A DNA stretch of 64,000 nt, taken from NCBI GenBank assembly GCA_963930655.1, contig OZ005603.1, positions 21,404,201-21,468,200 of the forward strand, written 5' to 3'. Below the pieces are notes generated by a model that saw only the letters and a program-made list of their open reading frames with translations, ran no database searches and was not told the DNA's origin. Shown here one piece after another: positions 1 through 12,000 of the stretch. Made by a program: the position numbers and the translations under genes. Positions within the stretch are counted from its first letter, which is position 1. Every line of letters starts with the position of its first letter. The DNA comes from Myrica gale. Lineage: Eukaryota > Streptophyta > Magnoliopsida > Fagales > Myricaceae.

Positions 1-3000
1 AAACTGCAGTCTGCAAACTAGGAGACCAATTTACCATGTAAGATCCTGAATGGAATAAATATAACATGAATATAATTCACTGCTAATAACACCGGTCACA
101 AGTTGTGTATCAGCAATTGCTTAACCTCCTAGAGTTCTAAGATAGATGGTAGTCTCCAAAAATAACATTCAAATTCTTGAAGACCATCAAAAGAAAGTAA
201 CTCCTACCATTTGAACAATTTATTCAATTCTGTTGCCATTAAGAGAAATTACAGATGGCCAGAAAACGCCAACTGTATCCATGAATACACACCTATATTT
301 AGTTACTCTTTGACAGGTAGCCATCTTTTGCTATTTCTCACAATAGAATTACGATTACGCCAGTATAAGAAAACAAAAGAAAATAAAACTCACCGCAGGA
401 AAAAGAAGTGTATCTTTTAGATAGTAAAATTGGAGCTTCATATTAACAGAAGAGTGATTAGGAAATAGACATGTGTGTTTTTTGTCCCACTAACTCACTA
501 TTGGCATCACAGTTCCAGAAGATCGATCATCTTTTACTCTTAATTCAAAACAGACAATTGAAATGGCAGATCAATGAAATGAGGGGGGAACTTTTTATTT
601 GTAAGACTGGAGTCCATCAATGTTCCCATATTCTAAGGTTCCAGCTTGTTTCTTCTTGCAATTTTACCTATCCAATTACTCCAAATTTGAAGCATCATTC
701 AGGAGTCCTTCCACCCACTTGCCGTTGCAATGTTATTAGTCAAGTCATGCACATAATTTTTTGCCCATGGCCAGCAAATTCTATTCATTTTTCTACTTTA
801 CTACCATATAACAATAGAAATATTTTTCTTTTATATATAACAATAGAAATACTAATAACTACCTTGTAGTATATATTAAATTTATACTTGGACGATGCTG
901 AAGAAAAAAAAACATAAACAAAACCAAAACCCTAAGTATGCGGAAGAGAAAAAAACAAACCAACAAACAAACAAAATCAGATCTATCGTCGGTGGATCGC
1001 TTAGAGGGCGTTTTTATGCATTCTCTTTTTCTTTGGGTTAATGCCATGTGGGGGGGGTCATTTTCTCGATTTTCAGGATTTCATTACCTTTTTTGCTTGT
1101 ATGTTCTAACTGTTTTCAGTACAACCTTTGTACTGTTCTCGGTGAAGTCGATGTATGGGCTTCTTTATAGCAGCCCCAATGTTTCGTTCCCATGGAAGCA
1201 GATTTGGAAATCCTTTGCTCCCATGAGAGTCTCCTTGTTTGTGTGGGAGGCTGCCCATGGAAGAGTTCTAACCATCGATAATTTAAGGAGGAGGGGTCTA
1301 TGTTTATTTGATTGGTGTTTCCTTTGTAGATGTAGTGAGGAATCTGTGGATCATCTTTTTCTTCATTGTGAGGTGGCTAGGGACCTCTGGGCTCATGTGT
1401 TTAAAATTACGGATTATTATTGGGTTATGCCTCCGAGGGTGATTGATGTGTTGTTTTGCTGGAAGAGGAAGTTTGATGATCCTCATGCTCTGATTGTGTG
1501 GAATTTGATCCCCTTGTGCATTTGGTGGACTCTCTGGAGGGAAAGGAATGATAGATGCTTTGAGAACACTTTTTCATCTATTGGGGGTTGAGGGGCAAGC
1601 TGCTGAGTTCTCTTTTTTCTTGGGCCAAAGCTGTGTTGGGTTTTCGTTTCTGTGATTTTTCTGATTTCATTAGTTTTGTAGCTTGTTAAAGAATATAATT
1701 CAAATAATAAAAAACTCCATTTTCCTATCAACTTAAACTTTTGGAATATGTGGTAGATTTACATGGTATCAGAGCCAAGGTCCTGAGTTCAAAACCTGAC
1801 TCCACATTCACCCAAATTTTAATTCAATATTGCACGTGTTGGGCATCCCAATAAAAGGAAAGTCCGGCCCACACGCGAGGGAGAGTGTTAGAGAATAGAA
1901 TTCAAATAATAAAATCTTATTATTCCTATCAGCTTAAGCTTTTGAGATAAGTGACAGATTCACAATGACAAAGGAGTTTTTTGGGTTTGTTGTGCTTCTT
2001 GTCTAGTGGGCTTGGTGAGGAAAAAGCCTGAGGTGGTGAGGTGGAGACCATGGCTTGGAGGTGACTTTTTGGCGTATATGTTGCTAGGTTCGTGTGGAGC
2101 TTTGAGCTACAGACGAGGGTTTGATTGTGGATGTAGTAGTGCTATGTTGGTGTGGAGCTTTGAGCTATGGAGGAGGGTCTGACACCATTCGGTGGCAAAG
2201 AAGCCTTTTCCTTTTAATTTTCGCTTGATTCGGTCAATAATTCATTTATGTTATGTTTGTGTTGAAAAATTTTTGGTATTGGGTTTAGTGAAAAAGTGAA
2301 GAGAGAGGTAATTTTTTATATTTTTTGTAATTTTTTATATTTTTTATGGGAGAGAGATATATTATATTGTAATATTTTATTGTGAGTTGGTGAAATATTT
2401 TGTAAAATTTTTGGTGCAAACGCACCCTTAATAGAAGTAGGAACAATAAAATGGTGTAGAAAAGAAACTTAAAGACTTCTCCAACATGAGATAACACTAT
2501 CAGTGCATAAATCATGGCACGATATGACAGGTACATAAATCAGCTGTGCAACATGTTAACACTACAAGAAATAGACAAAGGACTTGATTAGGGAGTGCTG
2601 ATAGAACTAGCCAATAATGGAGAGGGTGTTGGTGCACTTCATCCAAACAAAACCTATAAAGGTTCAAGAATCAGGTTGACCTCTTGCAACGTTGTAGTTA
2701 GCAAACTATTGGCTAGCAATAAGGCAATTCATGAGGATCAATAAAAAACAATTGTTTGCAGTTTTCACAATGTTAATAACTTACTTGCAAGCCAAAGTAT
2801 AAAAAAAAATATGACAACAACAACAGAAAAAAGAGAGATCGGCAGCGAAACAAACCCAGCACCAGAACTGCCTTTCAAAGGTTTAGGTTAGAAAGATAAG
2901 CAAACTACCTTGATAGATTAGGCCTTTCTCATGAAGCTTGACAAAGGCCTCAATTACAGCTCCTGCAAAAGGTCAAAGTCAAGGTCTCACTTCATAGAAA

Positions 3001-6000
3001 ACATTCATTATCGAGACAAGGATCTGGAGGCATTTAAGGATACAAGATATCTGTAAAAATGAAGTGTCACCAAAACTAGGGAGTCTACAAAAGCATTTAA
3101 CACCTTACACAGAATGTATCATCAACAACAGAAAATCAATAACATCACTGTAACAATGGTATAGACAGTTTCTATTGTGGGTAGAATTCTAGTTGAGAGA
3201 GAACTGCCTTACGACTTAGCTGTTCATCAAGGGTGAAGTGTTCTCTAGTCCAATCACAGGAAGCGCCAAGTCTCCTTATCTGATTTGCAATGGTACCACC
3301 ATACCTGACATAAACAAAATCTAAAATAACTCAGAACCAAAAACGAAACTATAAAATGTAATGACAACTCAAAAACCATACCGAAAAACCAACATCTTCG
3401 ATTATGCATGTGCTTAAAGTACCAAACATTGAGAACAACTGACAGAACCAGTAATGCTTTCTTTTTTTGTTGCTCTTTTTGGGAGGAGGGGTAGTTGATT
3501 AAGGCTGTAATGTTACCAAGCTCGAGTTGTACATTTCCCAAATTGAAAAACAAATTTCCGAGTACTAAATAAAAAATATCCAATGACTAGACTGTTTTCA
3601 CGCATGACTTTATTCATTATCCTATTCGGCACTGCCAAGTTAACAGCTGATCTTTTCCCCGTCACTTCCTTTGTTATCCATGTTCCTTAGAGCCCAGTTA
3701 ACAGCTGATCTTCCTTCCCATATCCTCATCCACCTTTCTTTTTCTAAGAAAAAATAAAGAATAAAGAAGTAAATCTACATCATTATGATGAAAGTTTATT
3801 CAACTTTTGCCATAACCAGAATTCTTACTCGACTATTTACACTGCGATTTACACTGCGATTCTACTAACATATTGATCTTGTATTGCACAGCAGAAACTC
3901 TTAGGAGAATTTGACCATGCACTTGATGAAAGCAGTGCCTCTGGTATGTATTCCTCGGATTACCTTGTTTCTTCGCAGATTGGAAACTTCTTCTCAAGAA
4001 AACAGAAATCATGATTTCGATGTAAGATTCATTCTTCTCTTGGATGTGCGTACGAAAAGAAGAAAAAATCAATGCAACTAACAACCGCTTTTTACGGAAG
4101 TTGGATAAATTGAGTCTTCTTATATTCCAATTACTGCTATTAAAAAAGTGCTTAGGGGTTGCAACTGAATGACCTTCAGTCCTTTGCCAAACAAATATCT
4201 ATCACCCTCAACCAAAAATAGAGGAGAAGGGAAGAAGAACTGTATTTCATCAGAGTACGTAATTCTGACTTTTTTTATTTTTCCCTGACCATCCATAAAT
4301 TCCTAGTTATTAACAATTACCTAATTGACATTTGTAAACCACCAATCTGTAGATGATGGACAAAAATATTAAAAAGAAGAGGCTGGCTGGAGGAGGACAA
4401 ACACAAGCACACACATAGAGTCAGCTGCATCAAAATATTAATAAGAAGAAAAATTATATCATGAGCACTGGCTAGTAAAATGGCTCTTCCTTTTTTCCCC
4501 CTCATATATTTCTCTTTCTTCTTAATCAAAAGAAAAAATCATAGGTAGAGTGCAATCAAGAAGTTTGGATTAACTGAAGGTAGTTGTAGTAAATCAATGC
4601 AAGCATAGAGTCTTGCCTTATAATTGAGAAAACAGACTGAGGAAAAGACAAACAATTAGACAAGAATATGTACTTCTCTTTCCACTGCCAAACTCGGTTT
4701 GTGAACTCATTCCTACTCAATTCAACCCTTTTTATGCCTTCAGATGCAAGCATTCTTTCCACGACCAGCTGGAAGGAAAAGAAGGAAAAGAAGGAAAAAA
4801 GAGCTAAAAGAAATATAATAGCTCCAACAATTCCAGAATAAGAAGAAAATTTGATTAAAATAATCATTAACAATACCTAAGACTTTAGTCCACTAAAGGA
4901 ATATAAATTGACAGGTTTGGCGGGGTAACACTACTAATCTTAGCAAAATAAAAAATTAAAAAAAAAAAAACTCTACAAATTGAATTCGTAAAAGATGGAG
5001 GAAAAATGAAAAAGTATAGAAGTAGTTCCACAAAACAGGCAAACTCAGTCGAAACTCTGACACAGCTACAGAAGCTGTTGGTGCAGACACAAACCTGAGT
5101 AGCAATACCAGCATGATCAGTCCCAGGAAGCCAAAGCGTTGGTCTTCCCTTCATTCTATGGTATCTAACCATAATATCCTAGCAACCATAAAAATAAACA
5201 AATAAACATCATCACCAAAAACATAAGATGCAGCACCAAGGCAGACTGCGCTCATGAGATCTGACCAAACATTATCAACCAGTTACAGATATCGAAAGAA
5301 AGAACCAATAATTTATCACCTTGGCATTAATCAATGGAATGGTGTGCATCCACAACAAATAAAAGACACTAAGAAAATAAAAAAGGAGCTGATGAACCTA
5401 GAATGAGAGGCCTCAGAAAGTGACATTTACAGGCATTCTTATATCATGGGCTCTAACATACGGAGTTCGGTTTGAGCTTTAACAAAATTAAATTTGAGGT
5501 TTTGTATAAAATACAACAGGAAATAGTATGTAGTTGTCCCCACAAGCAAAGCCTTTGAGCATTTGAGTCTGGTAATCCATATCAGGAAACAGGAACTTAG
5601 TGTCAAATAATCCTTGCTTTATTCTTCTACTCTCCCCAAACCTTTTTTCCCCTTTTCTCTTTTGTTGGTTAGTCCTGATTGCTACTAAAGTTCCTGAAAT
5701 TAGTGAACTTTCTTTTTATTTGTTTAATTTACTTTGGTAATAAAAATTGTGACTAAAGATCCAATAAAATAGCTCAAGCGAACAGCCCTTTCTGCATTAT
5801 TGGTTGCATTACCGTGCACCAGAAAGTACTTTCAAGCTCAATGCCATCCAAAACCTATTTTTAGAAAATGCTACCATCAAGTTCCATTTTTTGTGGGAGT
5901 TCACTTGACATATGAAATGACAATATTTGAGGGAATTGACCGAATGCTTTGGCCGTGTGTATACTTCTCATTATAGAGGCAGAATATTGGTTTGCAAGAT

Positions 6001-9000
6001 GCGCCATGAATATGGTGAAAGTACGAAAAACGTCAGATTTAAGGCGAAGAAAATAGACACAAGTAAAGCGGCTATGGTCATCAATAAATGTCACATAATA
6101 GTTATATTTTTCATGAGATATAACAGGAGATGGACCCCAAACATCAATATGAATAATATCAAAGCAGTGAGAAGCTCTACTATCATGCATAGGAAAGGGG
6201 TGCACATGCTTAGTATCGTTAACTACCCTTGGGTGATCCCTCAGACGGTGGGTCGGTTGCTGAAGTGTTGGAAGCGGAAGTTCAACAACCCTTTGGCGAT
6301 GACTGTGTGGAATATGATACCTTTGTGCATTTGGTGGAGCTTATGGAGAGAGGAATAGAAGATGCTTTGAAGACTTGGGGCTGTCCTTAGACTGCTTAAA
6401 AGGAAATATATTACAGACCTTGTTTCTATGGGCCAATGGGGTGTTGGGTTCTCCTTTTGTAGACTTCAATGATTTTATTAGTTTTCTATCCTGCTTGTTG
6501 TAGATGGTTCAGTACAGTCCTTTGTACTGCTCTGTCCCCTCTTTCTTTCAATAAAACTTTCCTTACTTATCAAAAAAAAAAGCATGCATAGGAAAGGGAA
6601 GAGTTTTGCTTTTACCAAGCTTGCAAGAGGCACAATCAATGGAAGGAGAACATCGTTCTTTATTGCCTAATAAACCAGAGTTCGATACATGGGATAATAT
6701 CTGAGGATTGGGGTGACCTAAACGACAATGCCACACCATACTTGGATCGTCAAATGTATTACAAGATAGAGACAAATTTGGAGAAACTGAAGAGAGTGCT
6801 GGAACAGGCAAATATAGTGGAAAGAGACGCCCCACCTTAGGCCCCTTCGCGATCAGCATCCTCATTACCTGATCATGTACAACACAACCATTACCAGAAA
6901 AGTTAACAGCATAGTTGTTATCTACTAATTGGCCAACCGAAATGAGATTCGTAGAAAGCTTAGGAGCAAGAAATACATCGGTGATCTTAGTAGAAGCATC
7001 ACCAACAGTAGTGAGTTGCCATTGGCCGTTTGAATAAAGGAAGTACCAGTATAAGGACGTACAAGACCAAGAGCCATGGAATTAGGGGTCATGTGATTAG
7101 AAGCTCCAGAGTCTATATACCAGAGGTTAGAGGAAGCAGAATGGTTACCTTGAAAACCCAATGTCGAGATTGCAGACACTATCATCTGTTGCACCATTGC
7201 AGGTGTTAGAGGAGGAGAGAAGTCACCTGAAGAGGAACCAAAGGCCAGAGAAGGAGCTACTGGAGGTGCAGTAACACAAGTCTGAAGAGCTTGTTGTTGA
7301 TGATTCTGAGGACGGATGCGACACTCTTTGATAATGTGACCTTTTTTCATGCAATAGGAACAAAAAAAAAAATTGGAACAATTGGATGCAATATGACCAT
7401 ATTCCTTGCAAGAAAAACATTGCTTGGAAGTCATAGGAGTCCCCCGGCCTTGGGCAGCATAAGCGACAGTAGCAGAACTTAAGCCTCCATGAGGAGAGTC
7501 CAAAACAGCTTGAGTGGTGAGACGTTGGTCCTCGTGAAGGAGTTCGCTGAAACAAACATCATGGGATGGAACCGAAGATCGGTTCACCAAATAAGATCGA
7601 ACATATTCATATTCGGGGTGCAGCTTCATAAGAAACTGATCACGACGACTCGTCGCATGGATAACCTGAATAGCCAAAAGAGCATTATGCGGAACAGACA
7701 TTGTAACCAAGTCAGAATAGTCATTCCAAAGAGTGAGAAACGCCGAGTAGTAATCATGAATGGAGAGATTGCCATGATGAAATTGTGCAATGGCATGCTC
7801 CAAGTGAAAACGACGAGCGTCATTATCCTGATAATAAACTTTTTTCAAATAAGTCCACCTAGATTGGCTGAACGATGAGGACGCAAATTGGGAACAAGGT
7901 GCGGCTCGACTGAGCTAAGCAGACAGAACATAATCCGAGCATCAAGAACAACCCATGAAACCAGAGCAGCAGCATCCTTAGATTTATCCAAATCGGAAAT
8001 GGGTGCCGAAGTGGTGCCATCAATATGACCCCAGAGATCTTTTCCTTAGAGGAAAAGTTCAAATTGCAAAGCCCAAATAGAGTAATTTTTACCAGTAAAT
8101 TTGACGCAGGCAAGAGCCGAGGCCATTATACGATAATGTTGAATGGAGCTGTAAACAAACACTTGGAAAATATTTTGTCAAACCCAATAACAGCAATAGC
8201 CCAAACCCAATGACAGCAAGCAAAGGAGGCAAGATTCTGTCAAACCCAATAACAACAAGCAAGGCAATAACAACAGCCCAAACCCAATAAGCAAATAATC
8301 AGCAACAGCCCAAACAACCACAAGCAGGAACGTGAAGTAAAACACCACCGAAACAGAATAGGAAGACACCATCGAGCGCAAAATACCAAAACACCGAAGA
8401 GATCGAAATAAAAAAAACAGCAAAATCCAAAGCCGAAATCAAGGAACGTGAAAAAAACCGAAAGAGTCCAAGAGACCGAAAGCCACAGACAGCGCCGACA
8501 ACCACCATAGACTACCACCCAGCACCAGAAACACCACAGACAGGGCCGATAGCCACCACAGACCACCACCCAGTGTCCGAAACACCATAAACAATGTTGA
8601 TAGCCACAAAGCACCACCACCCAGCGAAACACCACAGACAGGTTCGACAGATCGAAAGGAAACCGAAAGAAGAGGAGACTGGGGTGGGTTGGAAGAAAAT
8701 AAAGGCTGACAGTGACGACAAACTAAACCCACAAAGAAAATGAAACCGAAACAAAAAACGAGAGATATGGATTAGAGTATTGCCTCTGATACCATGGCAA
8801 TATTTGAGGGAATTGATCGAATGCTTTGGTCGTGTGTATACTTCTCATTATACAGAGGTTTGAATCAAGCTATACAAGGTACGTTATCGATATACAAGGA
8901 AATAAATCAAGTATCGAACTAAACTAGGAAAGAAAAGAAGTAACCGTTGCTATACATAGCTGTAGAATAATAGAGAGTTAAGGGAAGATATGGTGAGTAA

Positions 9001-12000
9001 ATGACAGCAAAACTGTCCGTTAACATGAAAAACATATCCCAATGCACAGTTTTTCTAGTGTTCACCCTTGCATATTATTGTTAAGAATAAAATAAGAGAG
9101 AGAGAAACAACTTAAGGTGGTTCGTTCTGGGGAGACCTACGTCCATCGTAGAAAGCCCAAAGGGCTACATCTTTATTTATCAAGGTCTCTCTAACTTGTA
9201 CATAAAAGGGCATTTTTATAGGACCCAACTCACAAAGAACTCGCATTCTTAACCAATGTGGGACTTAGACAATTTATATTCTAACACTCTCCCTCAAACT
9301 CAAGATTATTATTGATATCAACTTGAGTTTGCAAACAGGATGACGATGATGTCTAGAGGCGCACAGCTGCAACACAAACAAGATTCACTGCACAGGGCGG
9401 CTGCACAAGATCCTACAAGGATCGGAGCATAGACAAGATTTGCTGCACAAGGCAGCGGAACAAGATCCGACTGGGGTCGGGGCAGAGACAAGATCCGCTG
9501 CACAGGACGGCAGCACAAGATCCGACGGGGGTCGGGACAGAGACAAGATCCTCTACACAGGGTGGCAGCATAAGATCCAACGGGGGTCGAGACAGAGACA
9601 AGATCTGACGAACAGTGACCGAAATACTAGATACGTCGAGTAATGACGCCTGAAGATGGCCAAAGAGGAGATGGATGGTCGCTTGAAGATTGCCGGAGAG
9701 GGGGCGAACGATCACCTGAAGCTGGCCGGAGATAGGACGAAGAGTTGCCTGAAGATGGTCGGAAAGGGGGCAAATGGTCGCCTGAAGATTGCCGGAGACG
9801 GGAAGGACGATCGATGATCCCCTGAAGATGGCCGGAAAGGCGAACGAGCCCTAGAGATGGCCAGATATGGGGAGGACGGTGACTGGAGATGGTAGTTGGC
9901 GGCGGACGGTGGTGGGTGGTGGATGGTGGTCTGTGATGGAGACACCAAAAATCGATAAACAGAAGGCTCGGAGCATATCGTCAGAATCTAGACAGAGAAG
10001 GGCGGAAAGTCGCCTGAAGATGGTCGAAGAAGGGCGGACAGCCGTTTGAAGATGGCTAGAAAGATTCGTCAGAATCTGGCCGGAAAGGGCGGACAGTAAC
10101 CTGAAGATGACCAGAGAGAATTGCTGAAATCTGGCCGGAAAAAGGCGAACAGCAGCATGAAGAAGACCGGAATGGGGAGATCGCCAGAGGGATACCGGAA
10201 GGCCCAAGAATGATGTCGGACGGGCACCAGAAGACCCATGAAAAGATACGAAAAGAATTATACAAGGTCGGACTGGACTAGGCCTGAACTAGGCCGAGTT
10301 GAACCAACAAGAATGTTGGCCAGCCTGAGGATCAAAGTGGCTCAAATACCATGTTAAGAATAAAATAAGAGAGAGAATAGGAGAGAAATAGAGAGTGAAA
10401 CGTCTTAAGATAGTTCGGTCTAGGGAGACCTACCTCCACCGTAGAAAGCCCAAAGGGCTACATCTTTATTTATCAAGGTCTGTCACGCCCCGAACTGCAT
10501 CCCGCAGGGACCGTGACAGTCTCGAGCTATCCCCCGGATAGCTCCAGCGTTATTACTTACGTTCTTACGTGCTTACGGCGGAAACATACAGGATCGCGAG
10601 GGATTCGAGCTAAATCTTACATAATCTTGGTCCTCCTAAGTCAGGTAGTCCTCCTGACTCTCTTCACCTGAGGCATCTGGAATGACACAATTTTAAAAAC
10701 GTGAGTCAAAAAGACTCAGTAAGGGAAAAACATAAATTTGAAACATGCTTTTTACTTGTACTTGCATAATCATGAAAAAAGGAACTTGATTTGTGATGCA
10801 CATGCATGTCATGGATATGCATATGCTCTTGCTTGAATTCTGCCCCAGGCCCTTGAAAATATTTCTTTCATACTTGCTTGTAAAATTGGCCCTTGGCCCT
10901 TGAATTTCACTTATTCATATCTCTTACTGTGGGCTCGCTCCATTTGACCCCTGAAGTCAGGGTTGTGCGTTCCCTTTGGAACCGTCCCTGATTTCCCTTG
11001 GAGAGCTTACATACGGTCAAGCTAGCACACCTTCTCGCATTCGTCCTTCAGTGGCTAGACATGACCTGTAAGACCCCAAAGAAACTCGTGTCTACTTCAT
11101 TACAAGATGAAGGATTTCATGGCCTATTTTGTATTAAAAGAGACCTTGCTTGGCCAAGGCATGATTTAATGTTAAGAAAATGTATATATAGTTATTTTAA
11201 ATTCCAATATGTGATGTTATGATTCAAATGTCATGGATGAAATTTAAATTTTATAGTAACCAATTTCATGTTGCTAGATTAATTGCATTTTTCTTTTCAA
11301 TATCCTTGATTATTTTTTAAGGATTATCTTATGGATGATGTTATTGGGCTGCTAAGAATTTTATGTTGGGCTTTAAAACCTAAGGCAATGGGCTGATGAT
11401 GGGCTACTCCTACTTGGCCGAATTTTAGGTGTAATTGGGCCATTGAAATTTTGTTTATGGGCTGCCCTAATATTTGAGATAGTGGGCCCTTTGGATTGTG
11501 ATATTGGGCTGCTATAAGACTTAGAATATTAAGTGGATATTGAGCCTTTAAATTTATGATAATGGGCTTTAAAATAATCATGAAAATGGGCTTTAAAAGT
11601 CATGGTATTGGGCTGCCATGAAACCCATGATAATGGGCCTTGGAATGTTGTTATTGGGCCTTAGAGAATTTGGTCATTGGGCCTTAGCCCTTGGGCTTAT
11701 GAATTGGGCTTTATGTGGTAATGTTGGGCCTTGAATAAAGGATTTATTGGGCTGCCCAATGGGCCTTGAGATTAAGCTAATGATACTAGATTAGTAGTGT
11801 CAATCTTCATTAAGTTTACTAAGTAAATAGATTGTGTTAAGTGAACTAAGTAGTTGGAATTCAACTAAATGAACTAAGTTAGTTGGCCAAGCATTGAATG
11901 AAGGATTTGAGTTGTGTGGCTAGGGGTGAAGGTCGACCAAGACAAGAGACAAGACATGACAAAAGCTGAAAAGTAGAGAAAAAGGTGAGTTTTACCCCTT

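Larger units (their letters stand above)
5918..9078 (-). mobile_element. Degenerate Ty1/Copia retrotransposon (LTR-gag-PR-IN part; RT and RNase H lost)
   Basis: On the minus strand the order is LTR (about 8795-9078), PBS (8783-8794, complement of tggtatcagagg), leader with short GC-rich repeats (about 8130-8780), Gag (6925-8126), protease core [15 protein letters not shown]-pre-integrase (6583-6865) and integrase start ([16 protein letters not shown] at about 5978-6183). It then joins directly to a 60-bp LTR stub at 5918-5977 that shares caatatttgagggaattga with the right LTR. Everything from mid-integrase to RNase H is missing. A LINE tail (6200-6582) splits the integrase, and a second LTR element is inserted at 9079, inside or at the edge of the right LTR. 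It lies in the large ValRS intron. Confidence 0.85.

Noticed and set aside
471..1047. Open frames at 471-869 and 859-1047
   Set aside because: They fall in ValRS intron 7 with no recognisable domain and AT-driven composition.
8178..8754. Cys/Trp-rich frames in the Copia leader
   Set aside because: They derive from short GC-rich tandem repeats between PBS and Gag; no conserved frame.
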